A stretch of 64,000 nucleotides of DNA from Chenopodium formosanum (GCA_024500155.1 CM044877.1:77054001-77118000); one strand, 5' to 3'. Shown: positions 34,140 to 46,800, numbered from the stretch's first letter. The notes: generated by a model not told the origin, from the sequence alone. Program-made: numbers and translations.

Positions 34140-34141
34140 TA

Positions 34142-34417
34142 CTTCCTCCATTTTTTTTTACTTGACCCGCTTTGATTTTTACACTATTCACCACCCCTTT
34201 TTTGACCGTCTTTTGTGAATAATATATAAGGTAAACTGGTAAAACATATTCATGTAATATCTTTTTGAATTCGTTTCAATAAGTAATATCATAATATATA
34301 ACTTTTATAATTTTTATTTATATATGGAGAATTAAAGTTATTGATTATTAAAGTTTTACATTGACAAGCGTGATAAAAAAACAGGTCAAGTAAAAAAAAA
34401 GTAAAGAACGGAGGAAG
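34142..34417. mobile_element. Stowaway MITE, 276 bp
   Basis: Left end CTTCCTCCATTTTTTTTTAC and right end GTAAAGAACGGAGGAAG are inverted repeats flanked by TA on each side (34140-34141 and 34418-34419). The inward similarity includes ACTTGACC / GGTCAAGT. These are the hallmarks of Tc1/mariner-type Stowaway MITEs. Confidence 0.85.
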
Positions 34418-34419
34418 TA

Positions 34420-35497
34420 AATATTAAAAAGTGATCTATTCAAAAAAAAAAAAAAAATTAAAAAGTGACAACAAAAACACAAATTATTTTTTTGTTCTAA
34501 GTTTTCAAATTTATTAAAAAGGACGAATTTGAATAGGCATTGTACCTTATATTCCTCATTTTATTTATTTTTGATGGTGATTTTTGCAGATAAAGTATGT
34601 AAAACATTACAATAAAACTAATTTGGTGATGAAATGCTAGCATATGGTCCTATAAAATATGAAGATGCATCCGTTGAAAGTATAAGTTCCACTAGGTAAA
34701 ACACAAAAATTTTGAGATTTTTAACAAAGAATAAAACAATAAGTAATACAATAGTACTATAGTAGTTATTAACGTTGTGTTTGGAAAAAAAGGTCGTACA
34801 ATTGCATGGTATGGTGTTGGCCTTTGGACAGCTCATTTCGTCTTTTAATTAATTAATTAATTAATTAATTATACTATTAATTAATTTCAATTAAAAGTAA
34901 CGTCTTATTACAATGTACCCATTTTTATTTAAATACATGTATTCATGGAGTAATTTGATGGAGACGTGAGCATACAAATATATATTATTGAAGTATAATC
35001 CAAAACTTAGGAATATAATCTTGTTAGCACTGCCGGCTAGCGCCACCCATGACGATAATAAAACGTATATTTAGTTGCTTTTTTTTATGTGGATAAGGCA
35101 AATATATACTTCAACTCGAATGTTAAGAAAGATTACACTATATTCCAACGGTATAAGAAAGCAAAAAAACAAAATAATGCGTGGTTAGTGAGATGTGACC
35201 AGAGTTTGTTATGAATGAAGTATGCTGCTTGATTTGCCTCTCAAAACCAATTTGTCTCTCTAAAACAATGAATGGTATTTCGTATTGTTAGTTAATGGAG
35301 TTGATGACATAAAGGTGGCCACTTTCAAAGTTACGATTATCAAATATTTGAACCTAAGAGCTAAAGATCGAGTCCATTTCATAGCTAAAAAGTCGATGCT
35401 TTCACGTTTAGAAAATTTTATTTTAAGTTTATTGTTTTGAAATCTTTCTTCCCAAACGTATATGTGCTTTGTATATGTATATGTATATTTTTATTTT
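34420..35497. other. AT-rich intergenic sequence with a (TTAA)n tract
   Basis: A (AATT)n microsatellite lies at about 34845-34871. At 35221-35312 there is a short, internally deleted copy of the RNase H relic found at 35498-35806 (shared GCTGCTTGATTTGCCTC and GGAGTTGAT segments). No gene is recognised. Confidence 0.4.
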
Positions 35498-35806
35498 TTA
35501 TTTTTTATTTTTTTTACAATGGTAAGAAAAAAGTAAACGATAGGAAACCCTCCTCACGAGGGGAATTCCTAATGCGTCGGAATAAAGGATGGGAAATAAA
35601 GAAGAATTTTTACAAGGAACTATATCCATACTATTACTAACTAAATGACCAACATTTGCTATCCAGTCCGCTGCTTGATTTGCCTCCCGAAAGATGTGAC
35701 GAATGCTCCAGTTATCGAAATTGCTTAGAAGTGAACAGATGTCTTTAATAATATGATCAATTTGCCATGGTGTTGACCAGATGCCATTAACGGAGTTGAT
35801 TACCAA
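35498..35806 (-). pseudogene. LINE (non-LTR retrotransposon) RNase H-like fragment
   Basis: On the minus strand an open frame of about 100 codons contains WQIDHIIKDICSLLSNF, NWSIRHIFREANQAADWIA and NVGHLVSN. This is the C-terminal part of the plant RNase H-like domain (RVT_3) found at the end of LINE polyproteins and in related host proteins. The catalytic N-terminal part of RNase H, the reverse transcriptase and the endonuclease are missing, so this is a relic. The N-terminal residues before WQIDHI also fit (VINSVNG). Homology fades past about residue 65. Confidence 0.7.
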
Positions 35807-36280
35807 AATATGTATATGTATATGGATTGGAAATTTTGGAATACAATTAATTTTTTCAATAATCTCTCTATTTCATATACATGGGTTAAGAGGCTAGAAT
35901 ATGTCTTCTTTTCAGATTCACGGAACAAGACTTTTTATTTTGTACTCTAACATACGCATAAACTATACCTAAATGAGTAAATGTTGACATATACATGTCA
36001 ATATTTGACTCCTAACCTTATACATATTGAAAGCTAGACCAACTTTTAACTTCAATATTTTGATTCCTTCATCACTAACATATACAAGTAACAACTAACA
36101 AGTACTCCATGTATGAATTGTTTGGGTGCCAAAATGATTCTCTATTTGGAGCCTTATTTCTCAATTGGGCCACAGCCCAATATGCGTAAGTCATGTCCAG
36201 TGCAAGCAAATCATCCCAAAAGGCCATAAATAGATCACTAAAAGACCCCATGCGCTCAAGACATGACACGTATTAATGTA
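35807..36280. other. Intergenic sequence; nothing recognised
   Basis: AT-rich unique-looking sequence. A 64-codon open frame on the minus strand (36075-36269) matches no family I recognise and has no supporting signals. Confidence 0.4.
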
Positions 36281-36282
36281 TA

Positions 36283-36582
36283 GTCCCTCCGTTTTTAAAT
36301 ACTTGCTCCATTTCTATACACGCGGAATTTTTGGAGAAATTGAAGAAAGTAATAAAATATGGAGACAGTGGGGTAATTTGAAAAATAAAAAATTATAAAA
36401 AGCAAAAGTAGTGAAGATAATTGGGGGAGAGAGAATATGAAATTAATAAAATATGATTTATGTTAGGTCCAAAGTCCACTAGGTTTAAATATTATAAAAG
36501 GTTTTTAAATAAGGAAATGGAGGAAGTATTTAAAAATGGTCGAAAAAAAAAAGTGGAGTAAGTATTTTAAAAACACAGGGAG
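36283..36582. mobile_element. Stowaway MITE, 300 bp
   Basis: Left end GTCCCTCCGTTTTTAAATAC and right end GTATTTTAAAAACACAGGGAG form inverted repeats flanked by TA (36281-36282 and 36583-36584). Just inside the right end there is a second terminus-like copy (GGAGGAAGTATTTAAAAATGG, about 36519), suggesting a small internal duplication. Confidence 0.8.
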
Positions 36583-36584
36583 TA

Positions 36585-37610
36585 TATCCAAAACGCCCTA
36601 TATTATTTACTTTCCCATTAGTATAAATAGTCCAATTTATACCATAATCAGATATCCACAATTAGCCTCAAGTAATTACTCTCTTGCACAGCATTTAATA
36701 CTTTCAACTTGTATTAAAGATTTAACTTAGGCATCGAAGGGGCGTTTCTCGGACAACCTCCAAGGCTAGTTAACATGATTAGCTGTACAAGAAACCCTCA
36801 CCCCAAAGTCAATTGGAACGAACCCTGTCTTCAACCCATTGGACTAAGGACCCTCTTTGGTCCATACTGTTTATACCAAAACATGAAGCATTGGAGCACA
36901 ATTAATTTTTCTACCTCTCTAATATACCTCATTACATTAGGTATGAGAGATTGGAACATGGCCTTCTACTTGAGATTCATGGAAACTATTGGTTGAAACT
37001 TACTGTAACATATGTAACTCCTGAGTTATGTTTTCTTGATAATAAAAAGAAGCTCCTACATCTGTGCGATAGTACATACCAAGTAGTATGTAGTAGGACT
37101 TTAGGAGTTCAAATTTCACAATCTTTTGCTTATTTTGTGACATCTATTGTCACATTTAGTACAAATCGGATCTTTGATTTGAGGTTCAAACTTTGTAAGA
37201 ACAAATGTAGGATTATAGCATATAGAAAGAATGTGCCATACATGAAACCAATCCTCCAAACTTCTTCATTTAGAGGTATCCACATCAAAGCAACTTACAT
37301 TAAACTCACTCACACTTGATGAAGCAACCCCTAACCCCCCGCCCCCCTCTCTTTTTCCTTGTTCTCAACATACTGCAGCTGCGGTTTAAACTATTGTTTT
37401 CTCATCATCCGTAAAGAATAATTGTATAACCTGCTTTGATTCGTACCAAACAACCTTTTAGGCGTATCATGAGTTGATGCCAAACTCCAAAAAAGAATCC
37501 CCAAAGCTTATCATATCCTGTTCTATAAACACTCTGTAGTCCCTGGTCCCTGTAAGTAAATCCTCGTCTATGAAGTCTCACTGGACACATGGTGAAAACG
37601 AAGCAATGAA
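36585..37610. other. Intergenic and 3' flank of the polyol transporter
   Basis: No gene is recognised. The last 200 bases probably form the 3' UTR of the minus-strand transporter. A short C-rich run (CCCCCCGCCCCCCTCTC) lies at about 37336. Confidence 0.4.
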
Positions 37611-39938
37611 CTATGCTCCGTTTGGTTCCTTGGGCACAAGGCTCACGGTGTCTGCAAGCTCCATTTCACCTGATCCTGGGAGTTTATCTTCATCAAACAT
37701 CACCTCGATCTCTTCCAGAGATTTCCCTCTGGTTTCAGGCACACACTTGTACACGAATACAACAGACAAGGCTGAGATGACAGCAAATATAAAGAAGGTT
37801 CCAGCCACGGTGATTGCATGGGCAGCTGAAAGGAAGGACATCGAGATTAGGCCACTGCTGACCCTACTTCCAACAGCCCCAAGACCTGATGCCTGAGCTC
37901 GAAGCCTAAGAGGGAAAATTTCTGAACTCAAAACCCAGCAAATTGGACCAATTCCTACTGAAAAGAATGCCACATTTCCACAAACAAACAGCAAAGCCAA
38001 TCTAATACCAATTGGCTCATGCCCGAGTAAGGCTAAGCTTAGGCTGAGCCCTATCAAACAAACAGTCATTCCAACTGTGCTCACATAAAGCAAAGGCTTT
38101 CTACCTAGATGATCAATGAGAAATATAGCGATTAAGATACAGAAAGTTTTTGTAAATCCGACAGCCATTGTTGCAGCAAGAAGCTCTGTGTTGCTACTTA
38201 TTCCAGCATCTTTAAATATTGTAGGGCTGTAATATACAACAGTGTCAATACCCGTTATCTGCTGGAAAATCTGAATTCCACACCCTGCAATTAACATCTT
38301 TCTAACAGCCGGAGTTGGATGTAAGAGTTCCTGCCAAACTGATTTTGTTTCATACTTGTCAGCATTTGTGGCTCCTGCAGCTTGCTGTATATCTGCTAAT
38401 TTCTCCTCGACTTCTTTTTCATTATCAATAGTTTTCTGAAGAACAACCTTTGCTTCATCAATACGATTATGCATTACCAACCATCTGGGAGATTCAGGGA
38501 TGATTAAGAGTGCACCACCGATGAAAATGGAAGGGAGAATCCCAACACCAAGCATTATTCTCCAATTAATATGAGCAGGAAGCCCTGAAAATACATAATT
38601 TGAAATGTAACCCAAAAGAATACCAAAGTTTATGAAGATCTCAGGAAAGGATGTTAATGATCCTCTAGCAATTGCTGGTGCTATCTCAGCTATGTAGACA
38701 GGAGCTATCATGATACCAAAGCCAATTCCTACTCCAGCAAAAAGCCTTCCTGCGAGTAACACCCCGAAATTTGGTGCTAATGCCATTATACCAGCCCCTA
38801 CTTGAAAAATCATGGCTGCTAATGCCATTGTCCATTTCCTACCTATGGTGTCAGACGTCTTTCCACCTGCTAAACTGCCTAATAACGAAATTATGCTTAG
38901 GATTCCGACAAGGACTTCTATTTGCACATCTGATATTTTCAAGTCCTCTTGAATGAATATAACTGCTCCACTCATCACCCCAACATCTAAAACAAAAATT
39001 TGCAAACATTAACTTCACTTGATCACTTCTAGATGAAGCATGACAACAACAGTTAAAACTGCATCAGTGCTGAAATCTTCTTTAACAGCTCTAACTTGAT
39101 AGCTGTTTAAACTGTTTCTACATAAAAATAGACTACATACTATATTACTATGTTCACTTGAAAGTAACATACTACAGTAGCATTTACAAGAAAATAAACA
39201 TACAACTACAACAACTCAACAAGTATGAAACAATGTGTCTATATCAGGACACTATAAATGACAAATGCACAAATCCTCATATACAATGTCCGAAATAAAA
39301 ATCATGGTCTAGTGGTAAAGATTTGTATATCACGAACAAGAGCGTACATCACTCCATACCATCAATTTTGTAGCATACTCCGTATTAAGCATAATTATCA
39401 ATTTATCGTACACGAGTACATCATATTGCAAATGTGACACATTAAATATCAAAATATCTACTTGTACATTACATTACTCCCTAAAAATACCAATGTACCA
39501 TACAACATTTTATGTTATTTTTTGAAGAAAGAATCAATGTACAAAAGAACCAACAAATAATACATTAATCTATTTTAGCATTCAATTAGTTTAACTATTT
39601 GAACACTTCATTATTCAATTGCACACAAAATCAGATTCATAAATATAATATGAATGTGCACCAACTTTACAAACAAAATATATGTGCACCAACAACACAA
39701 ATTGGGATAAACATAAAAATTAAAAATTAAGAAAATTACCATAACCAAGTAGAACAGAATTGAGAGAAGCAAAAACAGCAGAAGCCATAACAAATTTCCT
39801 GGTATTTCTTTTCCTCAAAATTTGTGCCTCATTTTCTGAAATTACACTCAAATCTGAATCCATTCTTCTGTATTTATTCTTTATATTTTTCAATCCCATA
39901 TTTTCCATCCCATTTTCTTCAATAACACCCATCTTCAT
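37611..39938 (-). CDS. PLT4: Polyol/monosaccharide proton symporter (PLT4-like), MFS sugar porter
   Basis: Proton-coupled transporter of linear polyols or monosaccharides in a cell membrane (plasma membrane in characterised relatives). Two exons on the minus strand: 39938-39740 and 38986-37611, joined in phase 1 to give Asp in LLGYDVGVMSGA, total 524 residues, near Arabidopsis polyol transporter 4. The N-terminus (KNKYRRMDSDLSVISENEAQ) is cytosolic; twelve membrane segments follow. Diagnostic motifs are GGKTSDTIGRKWTM after TM2, APVYIAEIAPAIARG after TM4, PESPRWL after TM6, QIFQQITGIDTVVYYSPTIF in TM7, DHLGRKP after TM8 and PETRGKSLEEIEVMF after TM12. All sugar-porter signatures are intact. 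ATG at 39938 is used; a second ATG two codons later gives nearly the same protein. Assignment to PLT4 rather than a close paralogue rests on the N-terminal sequence and two-exon structure. Confidence 0.93.
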
Positions 39939-40270
39939 TATTCTCTTCTATAATAACTCCCAAAAAATCAGAACAAAAAAATCAAAACAAAAAAATCAAA
40001 AAAATAAAATAATATTGGGTTTGTATTGAATTTATACAATCATTTCTTCAAATTTTATGAAATGAGAGATCTTTGTGAAGAAAATTCATAGAGTATTGGA
40101 CAAAAAAAAGTGATGCTGAGTCAAAAAGTGGGTGCTGTGTAAATTTCAACTTTTTTTTTAAATTATTTTTATTAAGACAAAAACACCCAAATTTCACGCA
40201 AATATTCTTGGAGAGAGACTTTGCGCTTCATTTCTTTTTTGGGTAATGGAATAACGTTGAATCAGATGTT

Positions 40271-40307
40271 GCCACGTAGCTGATGGAATCTTAGTGAGTG
40301 ACGTGGC
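40271..40307. promoter_or_regulatory. Inverted pair of ACGT-core elements upstream of the transporter
   Basis: GCCACGT at 40271-40277 and ACGTGGC at 40301-40307 are exact reverse complements, 23 nt apart, about 340 bp upstream of the transporter start codon. ACGTGGC is the core of ABRE/G-box sites bound by bZIP factors. Function is inferred from motif only. Confidence 0.4.
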
Positions 40308-40454
40308 AGTTGTTGGTGGTGAGGTGCATGGTAGGGTTTGTGGGGATGTGTTGTAGAGTAATATGGCCCTTTGATTAGGAATTTGGTTGATGGTGTCGGT
40401 CTAAGACTCTAAGGATTATAGTCGCTTCATTGTTCATTCAATTATAATCAATTA

Positions 40455-40591
40455 GGGCATGTTCTCATTAACTGAAATGAACTGAGCTGAATTAAACTTA
40501 TTAGAGCTGAACTGAAATTTATGTTTTATAAGAGAAAGAAATTAGGAACTGAGTTGAACTGAAATGAAAGTAATCGTATGAGAATAAGCCC
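40455..40591. mobile_element. Tourist-like MITE, 137 bp, upstream of the transporter
   Basis: Ends GGGCATGTTCTCATTAACTG and TATGAGAATAAGCCC are flanked by TTA on both sides (40452-40454 and 40592-40594). The interior has GAACTGAGCTGAA motifs and ATGTTTTATAAGAGAAAGAA, the family seen at 20372. Confidence 0.8.
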
Positions 40592-40594
40592 TTA

Positions 40595-42560
40595 GTCAAT
40601 TACACTACCTTGTCAAAAAAAATTGTAATCAATTACAGTATTCTATATAATATAATGTATATACTCTATCCCTAAAAAAATAATTAAAAAAATCTATATA
40701 CTCAATAACGTTATTTGATTTTATTTACATTAGATATTCCATATCTAAAAGTTGGAATATCCATTATCCGAATCTCATCCAAAATGTTTTGAATATCTAA
40801 TACCAAATATCCATAATATTTAAGATATACAGTGCTAGATATGTGAAAAAATATATTAAAAAAATATCACAAATTTTTATATGTGACTAATCACATATTA
40901 TAAGGCAATTAATTAAGTAATAAGGGTATGGTGATGAGCAAATGGGTTACTTTAACGTATGTACGTAGGTTACTTATATGCGAAAAAAGGGTTGCTTTCT
41001 TAAATATGTGGAATTATTCCTTTATTTTTCGAATGAGTAAATGGGTTATTGATTTCCAAATTACTTGATTTTAACCGTATAATAAATTTAGGTTACTTTT
41101 ATATACTATGGGCGTATTAGGCGCTAGCGTTTGAGTAACTTTTAAGGGTTTGACCCAAGTCAAACCACTACTTAACAAAAAAATGTGAGTGCTTGGCAAA
41201 ATAATGGTTATGGTAGCTTTTATGAAAAGTTAGAAATATTAGCTTTTGAAATTTGAGTTAGCTGTTGAAAATTTAATCTATAGTTTTAAAAATATTATAT
41301 TGATTTTTATGTGTAACAACTAATCAACTGCTACTTTACCGAACACTCGTACCTTATTAATTTTTCTATATTCACTGCTAACAGCTTGTTGACAGCTAAA
41401 AATTACCTACACAGCTAACAACTACCTTCATAGCTATATTTTGCCGTACACGCCCTGCATGGGGTTACTCTTATGAAAAAAATAGGGTTAATCATATATT
41501 TAAATGATTACTCTCATAAACCAATGTGTCCACACCATGTGCCTAGCCACATACAAGACTTTCCAAAAAAAATATTTAATTTTGATTTTTAACATAAAAT
41601 ATAAATTAATAACCGAAGTTTTCGATATTTAAATTGGATATTCGTTATTTGATACAAAATCATGAAATTAGTATCGGATAAGATAAACTAAATTATCAAA
41701 TCGGATAGTTGTTCGAATCTTAATTCTGATCGATCGATAGTTTTGCTCAGTTTCAGTTCGATGGGATTAATCATTTTCTATAGAAAACCGTTTTTAATGG
41801 AAGATTAATAATGAAAGAGGGTTTTCTACTTTTCCTTTAAGTGTTTTTTTAGGAAAACATATACTCTTGTAAAAAATTTTACAATTGAAAATTAATAATC
41901 TATTCATTGTGACAATTTCAACAACTACCCACATGACTATATTTTTTTTTCTTATCACAAATAAATAGTGCAAAAAGTAGAAATGGAACAACTATAACAT
42001 GTTTATTGTCTTCTTATTTTGCATGTATAATGAAATGAAATATAAAATATAACATTCCTCTATATATTAAAACTATATCTTAGACCATATGATTGTTTAA
42101 AAAATTACTACGTAAATGATAAATTAGTATCAATGTTTTTTATTAACCAAATAAGTATAAAAAATTATGTATTACACTTAATGAGTAGGAATAATATAAT
42201 AAATTCCGATTTAATGATATTTGGTCAATTTTTTTTTCCTAAAGTATGATAATATATGAAAGTATTAGGGATATAAAAATAAAAAGAATGAAATTTTAAT
42301 TAATCAAATTTTCTTACATGATTACATGCATAAATAAAGTGTTGGTACCAAAATGAATATGATCTCAACCAGACAGATGTAATGCTTTAGTTAGTACACG
42401 AAAGTGCATACCATGATTATTCTATCTATCAATAACTGCGTGCAATGATAAGCTATATTGGTAAATTACCTTCATTTTGCTATGTTATTCGTATTAGAAA
42501 TAGGCGATGAACTAATTAAAGGTATCAAAAAATTGTAAATTCCCTTTTAATAATAATGAT
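40595..42560. repeat. AT-rich intergenic region with a possible hAT-like MITE (about 41186-41454)
   Basis: About 41186-41454 is bounded by GAGTGCTTGGCAAAAT and ATATTTTGCCGTACACGCCC, approximate inverted repeats of the GTGTTTGGCAAA type seen in plant hAT derivatives. Target duplication is unclear. The rest is unrecognised AT-rich sequence. Confidence 0.4.
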
Positions 42561-42569
42561 AATTGTTAT

Positions 42570-43560
42570 TACGGATGTGAGAAAAAACAAATAAAGAATA
42601 CAAGTCAATATAAATAACGCCGCAGATTTATGTGGTTCACCAAAAATGAGTTGGTTACGTCCACGGGCAGGCGAAAGTATTAGTTTTATTGATCTTGCGG
42701 AAAATTGAGTACGTACAGATTCAGAAATATTTGAGACTAATCACATAAAACAAATTGATTGTCTCTTAGATTTCTCATGTTATCTCTATCAGAACTCGCA
42801 GATGAGAAATACACAAAAGGCTATCATATTTCTGAATTATCACTCAACTAATGATTGTCACGACTAGGAAATAACCTAAGAGTATTTATAATAACCCCTT
42901 TACTAGGAAAGAAAGGCCTTAATTAAGGAAATAAGACCCATGAACAAACTACTCAAAATCGGCCAAAAACCCCCAAGCATGGGCGTGTCACACAGGGGAT
43001 GGATGTGTCCTGGACTAGAAACAAAGCAGTAACTTGAAAACAAAACGACACGGGCATGTGCAGATTTTGACATAGGCATGTCAGTGCGAGTGCTTATATT
43101 TTCCGTTGAGGCACACCCATGTCTCCCTAAGGCATGGTCGTATCTCGCTGCATCTTCCCAACTTCTTCGTTGCGGCATGCCCATGTCTACTTAAGACATG
43201 GGCGTGTCTTACTGCAAAGGCCTAACTAGGCAACACAAGCTTCCTTGCTCCTGAATTTCCTAGCTCCTAATTCAAGGCACTATTTCTTGACAATCTCCAC
43301 CTTGATTTGAATCCCCTCACAATAAAACCTGTACTAGATGCACACAATGCCAGATGTACCAGATGCACACGACGCCAGATGTACCAGATAACAGGCGGAT
43401 ATCACAGAAAACAAATAATCAAAAACAAATTCTCCTTGCTCAGATTTGCCTTCGCTAGGCACCAGATTTGCGTCGTCCAGCACCAAATCAAATTTGCCTC
43501 ATCAGGCACAGATTGCCCCCTAAAACCTATTAATAGCTTCGAATAGTTTGTAAGTCCAAG
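42570..43560. mobile_element. Probable LTR-retrotransposon (Copia-type) LTR relic
   Basis: Contains ATGTGGTTCACCAAAAATG followed by GGTTACGTCCACGGGC (about 42628-42672), and downstream TTGACAATCTCCACCTTGA (about 43288). These are motif pairs common in LTRs of plant Copia elements. The middle has several imperfect repeats of GGCATGGGCGTGTC / GGCATGCCCATGTC in both orientations (42975-43210). The tail has short tandem CCAGATGTACCAGATGCACAC units (43340-43400). No gag/pol coding is present, so this is likely a solo or decayed LTR. Boundaries are approximate. Confidence 0.5.
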
Positions 43561-43665
43561 CACTGTGGCTCACCCATAACTAATACGAGAATAGTATAGA
43601 AAACTGTATTCTCACGACCAAAATCATTTTCCTCAAACATTAGTCTTGTTAAAAAAAAAAAAAAA

Positions 43666-43699
43666 AAAAAAAGCCGTGTGATAAGAGTCGGCTTTTTTT
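43666..43699. repeat. Short A/T-flanked hairpin upstream of SF3B2
   Basis: AAAAAAAGCCG (43666-43676) and CGGCTTTTTTT (43689-43699) are perfect reverse complements with a 12-nt loop. They follow a 22-bp poly-A run. Confidence 0.7.
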
Positions 43700-43705
43700 C
43701 ACGTG
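43700..43705. promoter_or_regulatory. G-box CACGTG upstream of SF3B2
   Basis: A palindromic CACGTG lies about 155 bp upstream of the SF3B2 start codon, within likely promoter or leader. Such sites bind bHLH or bZIP factors; activity is not shown. Confidence 0.4.
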
Positions 43706-43860
43706 ACACATAACATATCTTTCCGAATATATAAAAATCAAAACAAAACTTTCGGATTTAACCTTTTATTCATTCTCTCTGAAATTTTCCCTTCATTCAA
43801 TCTGATAATCGGAAACCCAGACACTCCGAAATAGTGAGATAGCCGACTGTTGCGACGGCC

Positions 43861-46800
43861 ATGACGGTGGAGGTTGTGAATACCGGCGTCGATTCCGCTG
43901 CGGCGGCGACGGTTTTCCAGAACGGCGGCGTCGCTAATGGAGATATCAATGCAAACCCTAAAAAATCGAAGGAGAACGATCGTCGCCGCCGTCGTCGTAA
44001 GCAGAAGAAGAAGAAGAGTGCTTCTTCTCAACCTAAAGATGATGGAGATGATAGTGATGCTGATGGTGGTGTCTCTAATGGCGACGTTCCTCAACAGGTT
44101 TTTCTCTCTCTCCTTTTGTGTTGTTATTGATTTTCTATGGTTAGGGTTAGGGTTTTGGGTTTTGGTGAGTTTAGGGTTTTGATTTTGGGGTTTGTGTTTT
44201 GGTTGATGTTTTTGTGTGTGGTTTTGATTGGCATTAGGTTTTAGGGTTTCTTACTATGGAAGTATGTATGCTGAGATTAGAGTTTATTTTCTGGCTTATT
44301 CTTTATATTGAGTTAGTTGATTTGAGGATTTTTGTTAAGAGATGAGTTTTTAATGTGATTTTTGTTCAAGTTTTTGGATGTTATTATGCTGAATTCATCT
44401 TGTTCCTCTTTCTATGAATTGGAAGTTAATTATAGGCTACTTGTGATGAGGATTAATCCAAAACAACTTGCTTGCTCATAGTATGAAATGATAGGCTATA
44501 CAATTTCCCCTCGAAGATTTGTCGATGACACAGTTGAACCAAGGTTGGCTACATGTTGTGGTAGATGTTTGTGTTCAAATGTCGCCTCCACCCGTCCTTT
44601 TGCAATCAGCATTTTCATTCGACCTGTACACACTTGATTGGTAAACCTTGTTGTATTGCATGATGATGAACAAGTATAAAATTGCTCGGGATTAAATTGT
44701 TTTGCTTGTTGTTTGCTAAGATGTGGATGCTAATGCTATCATCATGAGGTTGCTTCTACCATGTAAAGGGGCAGTTTTTTCTTGTCCTATTGGCGGGTAC
44801 TTTACATCATTCATGAGTGGTTTCTTTCTTTTGGCTGTTTAGAAGTTAATGGCAAGTTTTGCTTAATAATTTTTTTTCTATACCTGGTATTTTCAAATTA
44901 CAACACTAACAAAATGTTCAACATGTTTTTGTCACTTTTCCTGTCATTCTACATTTGACTTATCTAGTGGAGGTGATGATGAAAAGCTTGAATTGTGGAG
45001 GCGATAAAGAAAAGCTTGAATTGTGGAGGCAACAGTTCTATTGAAATAAAATAGGGTTGAGTGTGAAAGTGTCTGTGAGTGGGATCTTAATAACTATATT
45101 GCAGAACTAGATTGGAGGGAAGTACCCATCATCAAAAATAAAAGGTGTATTTATTAAGATGTTTTGTTATACTATATGGATTATGTTTATATAACTCAAT
45201 GGATAGAATATAAGTTTAATTGTGGGTTAGGTACCAAAAACTTTTATGGTGAGCGATCAAGGGTAGTTTTGAAATATAGAGTTCGGATTGAAAATCGTTT
45301 ATTGTGATTCGATTGAGCGTTGATTGGGGGTAAAAGAAGGGATTAAAGCATAGGGAAGTTCAAGTTCACTGAAAGAATTTATAGAGAGGCTCATCTCTGG
45401 TATTGGAAGGGGTGGATAAAATTCTCTGTTTGTTTCGGTGGTTAAGTTATGCATAGAGGCATGTATAGCCAAGTTGAAGAAGGGATCAAAAGGTCTAGCT
45501 GTAAATACAAGCAGTCCCCCTTTCCAAAACACAGTTGATGGTGAGCGGGATTGGTCAAAATTTGTGATCCACTAAGGCTATTTTTGTATTAAATTTTAAA
45601 TGTAGATCAATAGATTTTCTCTTCTTTTAATCTGCTGGTGATTGAGTTTTGCAATTACCTTTGATGTGTCTTCATTGGATTTAACACTTTGTTGGATTGA
45701 AAGGAATAGAAGGGAAATGGAGGGATGTATAATCTTTCATTTGGATAGAAAATGAGAAGGGATGAGAATTGGAGGGAGGGAAATGAAAGTTTTAAATTGC
45801 AAGGAATTGGTCTCTCCATCAATGGAGAGATTTGAAAGGAATACTTATCATTCTTCCCCCCTTTCCCCCCCTTTCCCCCTTTCCCCCTTCTTTTCCTTCC
45901 TCTTTTTCTATACACACTGTAAAAGTTTTTTCTGTCTTCTTCTGTTGTAATTGCAGATGTTATAATTTATTGTGAATGTATAATTAATTCTTTGTTTGAT
46001 AATCACAGCTTCCATTGTCTTACTTTGTTCTCTATTGTGGAATCTACAATGTGTTGTGAGGCTCTTCCTGCTCTTCATCGAGTTTCTTTGGGCAATATAT
46101 TACCCTTGTGCTCTCTTTTCATTTTTTTCAGGTTTTGGAAGAAGTTGAGGTGAAATATGTTCCTGAAAAAGCTGACTTGGATGATGACTTGCTTGATGAT
46201 TTTAAAAGGGTTTTTGAGAAATTCTCATTCAAAGAACCTGAAGGAGATGAGGTATTGTGATTGCTAGTGTTTTTTTCACTTAAAGATTATTGAACATATG
46301 CTTTGAGCTTAACATCAACTTTTTCTGTTTGCATTAATTGACTCAGGCTGATGAAAAAAAGGATGAGATAGATCAAGATGCAGCTGCAAAGAAGAAAGCT
46401 GACTCAGATTCTGACGAGGAAGATCAGGATAATCAACTGAAGGAGAAAGGGATCTCAAATAAGAAAAAGAAGGTATTGCTTTTATTTAACAATTTTATGT
46501 TTATTTTCCTCTGTGTATAGTATGTATTTTAGAAAGTAATGTCTTCCTCCAGTGTAATACCTTTTTTCTGTCTTCTTTACTCCTTTTCAGCTGCAAAGGA
46601 GGATGAAGATTGCCGAGCTGAAGCAGATTTGCCGAAGGCCTGATGTGGTGGAGGTGTGTAGCTTATTTTATGTTCTAAAGATTTTACTGATTAATGCAAC
46701 ATGTTTCTCCCCTATTCATTTTTGTTTCATTTGGGTTGGGGGATATGTGTGACAAATCCAGATTATAAAATTTGAGGGGTGCTATGATCACCTTTGGTAA

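Noticed and set aside
39306..39350. tRNA-like GGTCTAGTGGTAAAGA motif upstream of transporter exon 2
   Set aside because: Only an A-box-like stretch; no B box, acceptor stem or cloverleaf pairing could be found.
42903..43184. 93-codon open frame on - within the LTR-like relic
   Set aside because: The translation matches no gag/pol domain; it arises from the repeated GGCATGGGCGTGTC motif.
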